Origin: Saccoglossus kowalevskii | Taxonomy: Eukaryota > Hemichordata > Enteropneusta > Harrimaniidae | Length of the DNA stretch: 64,000 nucleotides | Reading direction: 5' to 3' | NCBI RefSeq assembly: GCF_000003605.2 | Contig: NW_003139536.1 | Location: forward strand, 1 to 64,000 | Shown here: positions 1-12,100 of the stretch, one piece after another | Numbering within the stretch: position 1 is the stretch's first letter | How the letters are laid out: every line of letters begins with the position of its first letter | Program-made: the position numbers and the translations under genes | The notes under the pieces: generated by a model | Databases searched by the model: none | What the model was told of the DNA's origin: nothing | Seen by the model: the letters and a program-made list of their open reading frames with translations, nothing else

Positions 1-3000
1 TCGCACAGTGATTTGGTACTTAAGTGTGTACCTGGCAGCATAATTGTCACACAGTGATATTGTACAGAAGTGTTCACCTGGCAGCATAATTGTCACACAG
101 TGATATTGTACATAAGTGTGCACCAGGCATCATACTTGTCACACAGTGATATTGTACATAAGTGTGTACCTGGCATCATACTTGTCACACAGTGATATTG
201 TACAGAAGTGTGTACCTGGCAACATATTTGTCACACAGTGATATTGTACAGAAGTGTGCACCTGGCATCATACTTGTCACACAGTGATATTGTACAGAAG
301 TGATCACCTGGCTGCATAATTGTCACACAGTGATATTGTACAGACGTGTGCACCTGGCATCATACTTGTCACACAGTGATATTGTACAGAAGTGTGCACC
401 TGGCATCATACTTGTCATACAGTGATATTGTACATAAGTGTGCACCTGTCTGCATAATCATCACACAGTGATATTGTACATAAGTGTGTACCTGGCATCA
501 TACTTGTCACACAGTGATATTGTACAGAAGTGTGCACCTGGCATCATACTTGTTACACAGTGATATTGTACAGAAGTGTGCACCTGGCATCATACTTGTC
601 ACACAGTGATATTGTACAGAATTGTGCACATGGCATCATACTTGTCACACAGTGATATTGTACATAAGTGTGCACCTGGCTGCATAATTATCACACAGTG
701 ATATTGTACATAAGTGTTCACCTGGCATCATACTTGTAACGCAGTGATATTGTACAGAAGTCTACACCTGGCATCATACTTGTCACACAGTGATATTGTA
801 CATAAGTGTGTACCTGGCAACATACTGGTCATACAGTGATATTGTACATAAGTGTGCACCTGGCTGCATAATTATCACACAGTCATATTGTACATAAGTG
901 TGTACCTGGCATCATACTTGTCACACAGTGATATTGTACATAAGTGTGTACCTGGCAACATACTTGTCACACAGTGATATTGTACATAAGTGTGCACCTG
1001 GCTGCATAATTGTCACACAGTGATATTGTACAGAAGTGTTCACCTGGCTGCATAATTGTCACACAGTGATATTGTACAGAAGTGTGCACCTGGCATCATA
1101 CTTGTCACACAGTGATATTGTACAGAAGTGTGCACCTGGCATCATACTTGTCACACAGTGATATTGTACAGAAGTGTGCATCTGACATCATACTTGTCAC
1201 ACAGTGATATTGTACAGAAGTGTGTACCTGGCAACATACTTGTCACACAGTGATATTGTACAGAATTGTGCACCAGGCATCATACTTGTCACACAGTGAT
1301 ATTGTACAGAAGTGTTCACCTGGCTGCATAATTGTCACACAGTGATATTGTACATAAGTGTGCACCTGGCATCATACTTGTCACACAGTGATATTGCACA
1401 GAAGTGTGCACCTGGCTGCATAATTGTCACACAGTGATATTGTACATAAGTGTGTACCTGGCATCATACTTGTCACACACTGATATTGTACAGAAGTGTG
1501 CACCTGGCATCATACTTGTCACACACTGATATTGTACAGAAGTGTGCACCTGGCTGCATAATTGTCACACACTGATATTGTACAGAAGTGTGCACCTGGC
1601 TGCATAATTGTCACACAGTGATATTGTACATAAGTGTGTACCTGGCATCATACTTGTCACACAGTGATATTGTACATAAGTGTGTACCTGGCATCATACT
1701 TGTCACACAGTGATATTGTACAGAAGTGTGCACCTGGCTGCATAATTGTCACACAGTGATATTGTACATAAGTGTGTACCTGGCATCATACTTGTCACAC
1801 AGTGCTATTGTACATAAGTGTGTACCTGGCAACATACTTGTCACACAGTGATATTGTACAGAAGTGTGCACCTGGCATCATACTTGTCACACAGTGATAT
1901 TGTACAGAAGTGTGCACCTGGCTGCATAATTGTCACACAGTGATATTGTACATAAGTGTGTACCTGGCATCATACTTGTCACACAGTGCTATTGTACATA
2001 AGTGTGTACCTGGCAACATACTTGTCACACAGTGATATTGTACAGAAGTGTGCACCTGGCTGCATAATTGTCACACAGTGATATTGTACATAAGTGTGCA
2101 CCAGGCATCATACTTGTCACACAGTGATATTGTACATAAGTGTGTACCTGGCATCATACTTGTCACACAGTGATATTGTACAGAAGTGTGCACCTGGCTG
2201 CATAATTGTCACACAGTGATATTGTACATAAGTGTGTACCTGGCATCATACTTGTCACACAGTGATATTGTGCATAAGTGTGTACCTGGCATCATACTTG
2301 TCACACAGTGATATTGTACATAAGTGTGCACCTGGCATCATACTTGTCAAACAGTGATATTGTACAGAAGAGTGCACCTGGCATCATACTTGTCACACAG
2401 TGATATTGTACAGAAGTGTGCACCTGGCATCATACTTGTCACACAGTGATATTGTACAGAAGTGTGCACCTGGCATCATACTTGTCACACAGTGATATTG
2501 TACATAAGTGTGTACCTGGCAACATACTTGTCATACAGTGATATTGTACATAAGTGTGCACCTGGCTGCATAATTATCACACAGTGATATTGTACATAAG
2601 TGTGTACCTGACATCATACTTGTCACACAGTGATATTGTACATAAGTGTGTACCTGGCAACATACTTGTCACACAGTGATATTGTACAGAAGTGTGAACC
2701 TGGCTGCATAATTGTCACACAGTGATATTGTACATAAGTGTGTACCTGGCATCATACTTGTCACACAGTGATATTGTACATAAGTGTGTACCTGGCAACA
2801 TACTTGTCACACAGTGATATTGTACAGAAGTGTGCACCTGGCTGCATAACTGTCACACAGTGATATTGTACAGAAGTGTTCACCTGGCTGCATAATTGTC
2901 ACACAGTGATATTGTACAGAAGTGTACACCAGGCATCATACTTGTCACACAGTGATATTGTACAGAAGTGTGCACCTGGCATCATACTTGTCACACAGTG

Positions 3001-3356
3001 GTATTGTACATAAGTGTGTACCTGGCAACATAATTGTCACACAGTGATATTGTACATAAGTGTGTACCTGGCAACATACTTGTCACACAGTGATATTGTA
3101 CAGAAGTGTGCACCTGGCTGCATAATTATCACACAGTGATATTGTACATAAGTGTGTACCTGACATCATACTTGTCACACAGTGATATTGTACATAAGTG
3201 TGTACCTGGCAACATACTTGTCACACAGTGATATTGTACAGAAGTGTGAACCTGGCTGCATAATTGTCACACAGTGATATTGTACATAAGTGTGTACCTG
3301 GCATCATACTTGTCACACAGTGATATTGTACATAAGTGTGTACCTGGCATCATACT
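1..3356 (+). repeat. Array segment with perfect 46-bp register; holds a block copied twice more
   Basis: No length change is visible in this stretch. It mixes all classes. CACACTGAT units appear near 1475-1575. From about 2040 to 2600 the order of variants (ACATAAGTGTGCACCAGG at about 2088, then GTGCATAAG, then GAAGAGTGCACC) recurs with anchors at 25375 and 57211, at whole-unit offsets once indels are counted (506 and 692 units). The following part (GTGAACC at 2694, CATAACTG, CAGTGGTATTG near 3000) reappears at about 55.5-55.85 kb. No gene is present. Confidence 0.85.
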
Positions 3357-3432
3357 TGTTCACACACTGATATTGTACAGAAAGTGTGCACCTGGCATCA
3401 TACTTGTCACACAGTGATATTGTACAGAAAGT
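3357..3432 (+). other. Patch with three single-base insertions
   Basis: Two or three units carry one extra base each: an extra T in TTGTT at about 3358 and an extra A in GAAAGTG at about 3381 and 3428. These are the only length changes in the first 7.8 kb. Two of the three extend an A run, and none is seen in related units nearby, so consensus error is a likely explanation. Confidence 0.7.
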
Positions 3433-4870
3433 GTGCACCTGGCTGCATAATTGTCACACAGTGATATTGTACATAAGTATGTACCTGGCATCATACTTGT
3501 CACACAGTGATATTGTACGGAAGTGTGCACATGGCATCATACTTGTCACACACTGATATTGTACAGAAGTGTGCACCTGGCTGCATAATTGTCACACACT
3601 GATATTGTACAGAAGTGTGCACCTGGCTGCATAATTGTCACACAGTGATATTGTACAGAAGTGTGCACCTGGCTGCATAATTGTCACACAGTGATATTGT
3701 ACATAAGTGTGTACCTGGCATCATACTTGTCACACAGTGATATTGTACAGAAGTGTGCACATGGCATCATACTTGTCACACACTGATATTGTACAGAAGT
3801 GTGCACCTGGCTGCATAATTGTCACACACTGATATTGTACAGAAGTGTGCACCTGGCTGCATAATTGTCACACAGTGATATTGTACAGAAGTGTGCACCT
3901 GGCTGCATAATTGTCACACAGTGATATTGTACATAAGTGTGTACCTGGCATCATACTTGTTACACAGTGATATTGTACAGAAGTGTGCACATGGCATCAT
4001 ACTTGTCAAACAGTGATATTGTACAGAAGTGTGCACCTGGCATCATACTTGTCACACAGTGATATTGTACAGAAGTGTGCACATGGCATCATACTTGTCA
4101 CACAGTGATATTGTACAGAAGTGTGCACCTGGCATCATACTTGTCGCACAGTGATATTGTGCATAAGTGTGCACCTGGCATCATACTTGTCACACAGTGA
4201 TATTGTACAGAAGTGTGCACCTGGCATCATACTTGTCACACAGTGATATTGTACATAAGTGTGTACCTGGCATCATACTTGTCACACAGTGATATTGTAC
4301 AGAAGTGTGCACCTGGCTGCATAATTGTCACACAGTGATATTGTACAGAAGTGTGTACCTCGCATCATACTTGTCACACAGTGATATTGTACAGAAATGT
4401 GCACCTGGCATCATACTTGTCACACAGTGATATTGTACAGAAGTGTGCACATGGCATCATACTTGTCACACAGTGATATTGTACATAAGTGTGTACCTGG
4501 CATCATACTTGTCACACAGTGATATTGTACAGAAGTGTACACCTGGCATCATACTTGTCACACAGTGATATTGTACATAAGTGTGTACCTGGCATCATAC
4601 TTGTCACACAGTGATATTGTACAGAAGTGTGCACCTGGCTGCATAATTGTCACACAGTGATATTGTACATAAGTGTGTACCTGGCATCATACTTGTCACA
4701 CAGTGCTATTGTACATAAGTGTGTACCTGGCATCATACTTGTCACACACTGATGTTGTACAGAAGTGTGCACCTGGCATCATACTTGTCACACAGTGATA
4801 TTGTACAGAAGTGTGCACCTGGCTGCATAATTGTCACACAGTGATATTGTACATAAGTGTGTACCTGGCA
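3433..4870 (+). repeat. CACACTGAT-rich segment followed by a block found at four places
   Basis: Units with CACACTGATATTG (G to C in the first ten bases) alternate with GTGCACATGG units between about 3540 and 3840. From about 4100 to 4730 a run marked by TTGTCGCACAG followed by GTGCATAAG (anchor 4141) recurs with anchors 23793, 36487 and 56317. The offsets are 427, 276 and 431 units after indel correction, so this block is present at least four times in the window. Confidence 0.85.
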
Positions 4871-5099
4871 TCATACTTGTCACACAGTGATATTGTACAG
4901 AAGTGTGCACCTGGCATCATACTTGTCACACAGTGATATTGTACATGAGTGTGTACCTGGCATCATACTTGTCACACAGTGATATTGTACAGAAGTGTGC
5001 ACCTGACATCATACTTGTCACACAGTGATATTGTACAGAAGTGTGCACCAGGCATCATACTTGTCACACAGTGATATTGTACAGAAGTGTGCACCTGGC

Positions 5100-7300
5100 T
5101 GCATAATTGTCACACAGTGATATTGTACAGAAGTGTTCACCTGGCTGCATAATTGTCACACAGTGATATTGTACAGAAGTGTGCACCTGACATCATACTT
5201 GTCACACAGTGATATTGTACAGAAGTGTGCACCAGGCATCATACTTGTCACACAGTGATATTGTACATAAGTGTGTATCTGGCAACATGCTTGTCATACA
5301 GTGATATTGTGCATAAGTGTGCACCTGGCTGCATAATTATCACACAGTGATATTGTACATAAGTGTGTACCTGGCATCATACTTGTCACACAGTGATATT
5401 GTACATAAGTGTGTACCTGGCAACATAATTGTCACACAGTGATATTATACAGAAGTGTGCACCAGGCATCATACTTGTCACACAGTGATATTGTACATAA
5501 GTGTGTACCTGGCAACATACTTGTCACACAGTGATATTGTACAGAAGTGTGCACCTGGCTGCATAATTGTCACACAGTGATATTGTACATAAGTGTGTAC
5601 CTGGCATCATACTTGTCACACAGTGATATTGTACATAAGTGTGTACCAGGCATCATACTTGTCACACAGTGATATTGTACAGAAGTGTTCACCTGGCTGC
5701 ATAATTGTTACACAGTGATATTGTACATAAGTGTGCACCTGGCTGCATAATTGTCAAACAGTGATATTGTACAGAAGTGTTCACCTGGCTGCATAATTGT
5801 TATACAGTGATATTGTACATAAGTGTGCACATGGCATCATACTTGTCAAACAGTGATATTGTACAGAAGTGTGCACGTGGCATCATACTTGTCACACAGT
5901 GATATTGTACAGAAGTGTGCACATGGCATCATACTTGTCACACAGTGATATTGTACAGAAGTGTGCACCTGGCATCATACTTGTCACACAGTGATATTGT
6001 ACATAAGTGTGCACCTGGCTGCATAATTATCACACAGTGATATTGTACATAAGTGTGTACCTGGCATCATACTTGTCACACAGTGATATTGTACATAAGT
6101 GTGTACCTGGCAACATACTTGTCATACAGTGATATTGTACATAAGTGTGCACCTGTCTGCATAATTATCACACAGTGATATTGTACAGAAGTGTGCACCT
6201 GGCATCATACTTGTCACACAGTGATATTGTACAGAAGTGTTCACCAGGCATCATACTTGTCACACAGTGATATTGTACAGAAGTGTGCACCTGGCATCAT
6301 ACTTGTCACACAGTGATATTGTACAGAAGTGCTCACCTGGCTGCATAATTGTCACACAGTGATATTGTACAGAAGTGTGCACCTGGCATCATACTTGTCA
6401 CACAGTGATATTGTACATGAGTGTGTACCTGGCATCATACTTGTCACACAGTGATATTGTACATAAGTGTGTACCTGGCAACATACTTGTCACACAGTGA
6501 TATTGTACATAAGTGTGTACCTGGCATCATACTTGTCACACAGTGATATTGTACATAAGTGTGTACTTGGCAACATACTTGTCACACAGTGATATTGTAC
6601 AGAAGTGTGCACCTGGCTGCATAATTGTCACACAGTGATATTGTACAGAAGTGTTCACCTGGCTGCATAATTGTCACACAGTGATATTGTACAGAAGTGT
6701 GCACCTGACATCATACTTGTCACACAGTGACATTGTACAGAAGTGTGCACCAGGCATCATACTTGTCACACAGTGATATTGTACATAAGTGTGTACCTGG
6801 CAACATGCTTGTCATACAGTGATATTGTGCATAAGTGTGCACCTGGCTGCATAAATATCACACAGTGATATTGTACATAAGTGTGTACCTGGCATCATAC
6901 TTGTCACACAGTGATATTGTACATAAGTGTGTACCTGGCAACATAATTGTCACACAGTGATATTATACAGAAGTGTGCACCAGGCATCATACTTGTCACA
7001 CAGTGATATTGTACATAAGTGTGTACCTGGCAACATACTTGTCACACAGTGATATTGTACAGAAGTGTGCACCTGGCTGCATAATTGTCACACAGTGATA
7101 TTGTACATAAGTGTGTACCTGGCATCATACTTGTCACACAGTGATATTGTACATAAGTGTGTACCAGGCATCATACTTGTCACACAGTGATATTGTACAG
7201 AAGTGTTCACCTGGCTGCATAATTGTTACACAGTGATATTGTACATAAGTGTGCACCTGGCTGCATAATTGTCACACAGTGATATTGTACAGAAGTGTTC
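5100..7300 (+). repeat. Higher-order duplication of 33 units (1,518 bp)
   Basis: Three rare variants recur at exactly 1,518 bp = 33 x 46: CCTGACATC at 5186 and 6704, TTATACAG at 5445 and 6963, and TTGTTACACAG at 5705 and 7223. The first copy is about 5.1-5.8 kb and the second about 6.6-7.3 kb. Related but shifted copies lie near 10.2-10.8, 11.6-12.1 and 14.0-14.3 kb. The exact multiple indicates duplication by unequal exchange or a similar in-register event. Confidence 0.85.
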
Positions 7301-7824
7301 ACCTGGCTGCATAACTGTCACACAGTGATATTGTACAGAAGTGTGCACCTGACATCATAATTGTCACACAGTGATATTGTACAGAAGTGTTCACCAGGCA
7401 TCATAATTGTCACACAGTGATATTGTACATAAGTGTGTACCTGGCATCATACTTGTCACACAGTGATATTGTGCATAAGTGTGCACCTGGCTGCATAATT
7501 GTCACACAGTGATATTGTACATAAGTGTTTACCTGGCATCATAATTGTCACACAGTGATATTGTACATAAGTGTGCACCTGGCATCATAATTGTCACACA
7601 GTGATATTATACAGAAGTGTGCACCAGGCATCATAATTGTCACACAGTGATATTGTACATAAGTGTGTACCTGGCATCATACTTGTCACACAGTGATATT
7701 GTACAGAAGTGTGCACCTGGCTGCATAATTGTCACACAGTGATATTGTACATAAGTGTGTACCTGGCATCATAATTGTCACACAGTGCTATTGTACATAA
7801 GTGTGTACCTGGCAACATACTTGT

Positions 7825-8008
7825 CACCCAGGATATTGTTCAGAAGGGTGCCACTGGGCGTATTATTTTTCACCCAGGGATATGGTCCAAAAGGGTGCAC
7901 AGGGATGAATAATGGTCACCCAGGGATATGGTAAAAAAGGGGGAACTGGGCTTCTTACTGGCCACCCAGGATTATGTACAAAAAGGTGCTCCCGGGCAAC
8001 ATACTTGT
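7825..8008 (+). other. Four strongly degenerate units with the 46-bp spacing kept
   Basis: The unit starts at 7825, 7871, 7917, 7963 and 8009 are each 46 bp apart, yet the four units between them differ from consensus at roughly 11 to 14 or more positions each, against one to three in neighbouring units. Most changes are T to G beside a G (GTGA to GGGA, TTGT to TGGT, GTGTG to GGGTG) and A to C beside a C (CACACA to CACCCA). The edges are abrupt. Either this is a short stretch of poor consensus or a rare hypermutated insert. I favour an assembly or base-call artefact. Confidence 0.85.
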
Positions 8009-8284
8009 CACACAGTGATATTGTACAGAAGTGTGCACCTGGCTGCATAATTGTCACACAGTGATATTGTACAGAAGTGTTCACCTGGCTGCATAATTGT
8101 CACACAGTGATATTGTACAGAAGTGTGCACCTGGCTGCATAATTGTCACACAGTGATATTGTACAGAAGTGTTCACCTGGCTGCATGATTGTCACACAGT
8201 GATATTGTACAGAAGTGTGCACCTGGCATCATAATTGTCACACAGTGATATTGTACAGAAGTGTGCACCTGGCATCATACTTGT

Positions 8285-8330
8285 CACACAGTGATATTGT
8301 ACAGAAGTGTGCACCTGGCATCATACTTGT
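8285..8330 (+). repeat. Representative monomer, class CAT (ACAGAAG...GTGCACC...TGGCATCATAC)
   Basis: This is the commonest unit form. Landmarks within the 46 bp are CACACAGTGA at 1-10, the six-base palindrome TGTACA at 15-20, the palindrome GTGCAC at about 25-30, TGGCATCATAC at 32-42 and TTGT at 43-46. A TGA in the first ten bases stops one forward frame, and TCACAC at the unit boundary gives TGA on the reverse strand. There is no CpG, so there is no CENP-B box, which needs CG. Confidence 0.95.
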
Positions 8331-8376
8331 CACACAGTGATATTGTACAGAAGTGTGCACCTGGCATCATACTTGT

Positions 8377-8422
8377 CACACAGTGATATTGTACATAAGT
8401 GTGTACCTGGCAACATACTTGT
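8377..8422 (+). repeat. Representative monomer, class AAC (ACATAAG...GTGTACC...TGGCAACATAC)
   Basis: This second major class differs from the commonest unit at three linked spots: ACATAAG for ACAGAAG, GTGTACC for GTGCACC, and CAACATAC for CATCATAC. ACATAAG and GTGTACC nearly always occur together across the window. A sister form with ACATAAG plus GTGTACC but ending in CATCATAC is also abundant. In these forms GTACA and TGTAC can pair as a 5-bp stem around a six-base loop, a weak dyad that the GTGCACC class loses. Confidence 0.9.
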
Positions 8423-8468
8423 CACACAGTGATATTGTACAGAAGTGTGCACCTGGCTGCATAATTGT
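8423..8468 (+). repeat. Representative monomer, class CTG (ACAGAAG...GTGCACC...TGGCTGCATAA)
   Basis: This third major class ends in GGCTGCATAATTGT. A linked form reads GTTCACC instead of GTGCACC (for example 8055-8100) and is followed almost always by GGCTGCATAATTG. Another form carries ACATAAGTGTGCACC and ends in CATAATTATC (G to A in the last bases), as around 2530-2580. A CCAGGCATCAT form (for example around 9325-9345) completes the main set. The linkage of variants within a unit shows these are true subfamilies rather than random noise. Confidence 0.9.
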
Positions 8469-9639
8469 CACACAGTGATATTGTTCAGAAGTGTGCACCA
8501 GGCATCATACTTGTCACACAGTGATATTGTACAGAAGTGTGCACCTGGCATCATACTTGTCACACAGTGATATTGTACAGAATTGTGCACCAGGCATCAT
8601 ACTTGTCACACAGTGATATTGTACAGAAGTGTGCACCTGGCTGCATAATTGTCACACAGTGATATTGTACAGAAGTGTGCACCTGGCATCATACTTGTCA
8701 CACAGTGATATTGTACAGAAGTGTGCACCTGGCTGCATAATTGTCACACAGTGATATTGTACAGAAGTGTGCACCAGGCATCATACTCGTCACACAGTGA
8801 TATTGTACAGAAGTGTGCACCTGACATCATACTTGTCACACAGTGATATTGTACTGAAGTGTGTACCTGGCATCATACTTGTCACACAGCGATATTGTTC
8901 ATAAGTGTGTACCTGGCAACATACTTGTCATACAGTGATATTGTACATAAGTGTGCACCTGGCTGCATACTTGTCACACAGTGATATTGTACAGAAGTGT
9001 GCACCTAGCTGCATAATTGTCACACAGTGATATTGTTCAGAAGTGTGCACCAGGCATCATACTTGTCACACAGTGATATTGTACAGAAAGTGTGCACCTG
9101 GCTGCATAATTGTCACACAGTGATATTGTTCAGAAGTGTGCACCAGGCATCATACTTGTCACAGAGTGATATTGTACAGAAGTGTGCACCTGGCATCATA
9201 CTTGTCACACAGTGATATTGTACAGAATTGTGCACCAGGCATCATACTTGTCACACAGTGATATTGTACAGAAGTGTGCACCTGGCCTGCATAATTGTCA
9301 CACAGTGATATTGTACAGAAGTGTGCACCAGGCATCATACTTGTCACACAGTGATATTGTACAGAAGTGTGCACCTGGCTGCATAATTGTCACACAGTGA
9401 TATTGTACAGAAGTGTGCACCAGGCATCATACTTGTCACACAGTGATATTGTACAGAAGTGTGCACCTGACATCATACTTGTCACACAGTGATATTGTAC
9501 AGAAGTGTGCACCTGGCATCATACTTGTCACACAGCGATATTGTTCATAAGTGTGTACCTGGCAACATACTTGTCATACAGTGATATTGTACATAAGTGT
9601 GCACCTGGCTGCATAATTATCACACAGTGATATTGTACA

Positions 9640-12100
9640 TAAGTGTGTATCTGGCATCATACTTGTCACACAGTGATATTGTACAGAAGTGTGCACCTGG
9701 CATCATACTTGTCACACAGTGATATTGTACAGAAGTGTGCACCTGGCATCATACTTGTCACACAGTGATATTGTACAGAAGTGTGCACCTGGCATCTTAC
9801 TTGTCACACAATGATATTGTACAGAAGTGTGTACCTGGCAACATGCTTGTCATACAATGATATTGTGCATAAGTGTGCACCTGGTTGCATAATTATCACA
9901 CAGTGATATTGTACATAAGTGTGTACCTGGCATCATACTTGTCACACAGTGATATTGTACAGAAGTGTGCACCTGGCTGCATAATTGTCATACAGTGATA
10001 TTGTACAGAAGTGTTCACCTGGCTGCATAATTGTCACACAGTGATATTATACAGAAGTGTGCACCAGGCATCATACTTGTCACACAGTGATATTGTACAG
10101 AAGTGTACACCTGGCTGCATAATTGTCACACAGTGATATTGTACAGAAGTGTTCACCTGGCTGCATAATTGTCACACAGTGATATTGTACAGAAGTGTGC
10201 ACCTGATATCATACTTGTCACACAGTGATATTGTACAGAAGTGTGCACCAGGCATCATACTTGTCACACAGTGATATTGTACATAAGTGTGTACCTGGCA
10301 ACATGCTTGTCATACAGTGATATTGTGCATAAGTGTGCACCTGGCTGCATAATTATCACACAGTGATATTGTACATAAGTGTGTACCTGGCATCATACTT
10401 GTCACACAGTGATATTGTACATAAGTGTGTACCTGGCAACATAATTGTCACACAGTGATATTATACAGAAGTGTGCACCAGGCATCATACTTGTCACACA
10501 GTGATATTGTACAGAAATGTGTACCTGGCATCGTACTTGTCACACAGTGATATTGTACATAAGTGTGTACCTGGCAACATACTTGTCACACCGTGATATT
10601 GTACAGAAGTGTGCACCTGGCTGCATAATTGTCACACAGTGATATTGTACATAAGTGTGTACCTGGCATCATACTTGTCACACAGTGATATTGTACAGAA
10701 GTGTGTACCAGGCATCATACTGGTCACACAGTGATATTGTACAGAAGTGTTCACCTGGCTGCATAATTGTTACACAGTGATATTGTACATAAGTGTGCAC
10801 CTGGCATCATACTTGTCACACAGTGATATTGTACATAAGTGTGTACTTGGCAACATACTTGTCACACAGTGATATTGTACAGAAGTGTGCACCTGGCTGC
10901 ATAATTGTCACACAGTGATATTGTACAGAAGTGTTCACCTGGCTGCATAATTGTCACACAGTGACATTGTACAGAAGTGTGCACCTGGCATCATACTTGT
11001 CACACAGTGATATTGTACATAAGTGTGCACCTGGCTGCATAATTATCACACAGTGATATTGTACAGAAGTGTGTACCTGGCTGCATAATTGTCACACAGT
11101 GATATTGTACAGAAGTGTTCACCTGGCTGCATAATTGTCACACAGTGATATTGTACAGAAGTGTGCACCTGACATCATACTTGTCACACAGTGATATTGT
11201 ACAGAAGTGTGCACCAGGCATCATACTTGTCACACAGTGATATTGTACATAAGTGTGTACCTGGCAACATGCTTGTCATACAGTGATATTGTGCATAAGT
11301 GTGCACCTGGCTGCATAATTATCACACAGTGATATTGTACATAAGTGTGTACCTGGCATCATACTTGTCACAAAGTGATATTGTACATAAGTGTGCACCT
11401 GGCTGCATAATTATCACACAGTGATATTGTACAGAAGTGTGTACCTGGCATCATACTTGTCATACAGTGATATTGTACAGAAGTGTGCACCTGGCTGCAT
11501 AATTGTCACACAGTGATATTGTACAGAAGTGTTCACCTGGCTGCATAATTGTCACACAGTGATATTGTACAGAAGTGTGCACCTGACATCATACTTGTCA
11601 CACAGTGATATTGTACAGAAGTGTGCACCAGGCATCATACTTGTCACACAGTGATATTGTACATAAGTGTGTACCTGGCAACATGCTTGTCATACAGTGA
11701 TATTGTGCATAAGTGTGCACCTGGCTGCATAATTATCACACAGTGATATTGTACATAAGTGTGTACCTGGCATCATACTTGTCACACAGTGATATTGTAC
11801 ATAAGTGTGTACCTGGCAACATAATTGTCACACAGTGATATTATACAGAAGTGTGCACCAGGCATCATACTTGTCACACAGTGATATTGTACAGAAGTGT
11901 GCACCTGGCTGCATAATTGTCACACAGTGATATTGTACATAAGTGTGTACCTGGCATCATACTTGTCACACAGTGATATTGTACATAAGTGTGTACCAGG
12001 CATCATACTTGTCACACAGTGATATTGTACAGAAGTGTTCACCTGGCTGCATAATTGTTACACAGTGATATTGTACATAAGTGTGCACCTGGCATCATAC
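9640..12100 (+). repeat. Array segment with 30-unit and 28-unit internal duplications
   Basis: TTATACAG recurs at 10461 and 11841 (1,380 bp = 30 units) and TTGTTACACAG at 10767 and 12055 (1,288 bp = 28 units), so two units were lost or gained between copies. The rare unit ACAGAAATG with CATCGTAC at 10511 recurs at 14053 (77 units). The linked AACATGC / TCATACAG / GTGCATAAG haplotype is frequent here. No gene is present. Confidence 0.8.

Larger units (their letters stand above)
8009..9640 (+). repeat. ACAGAAG / CCAGGCATC-rich segment, related to 50.4-55.1 kb
   Basis: This part is poor in ACATAAG and rich in CCAGGCATC and GTTCAGAAG units. The rare ACTGAAG unit followed by CAGCGATATTGTTCATAAG at 8853 recurs at 54352, an offset of 989 units + 5 bp, and the 5 bp matches the indels counted between the two. 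CAGCGATATTGTTC also occurs near 9532, 50571 and 52866. Single-base insertions are seen at about 9087 (GAAAGTG) and 9286 (GGCCTGC). Confidence 0.8.

Noticed and set aside
7863-8084. 73-codon reverse-strand reading frame
   Set aside because: It spans the four degenerate units and reads the satellite; it is open because the changed bases remove the usual stop. It has no start context, domain or composition of a real protein.
8285-8330. Promoter-like or transcription-factor sites (GTGATATTGTAC, TGTACA half-site look-alikes)
   Set aside because: Short matches to hormone-receptor or other consensus sites are expected by chance and then multiplied by the repeat; nothing else supports regulation.
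9027-9400. Three overlapping 62-72-codon frames on both strands
   Set aside because: They depend on the single-base insertions at about 9087 and 9286 and on a CAGAGTG change; the translations are pure repeat.
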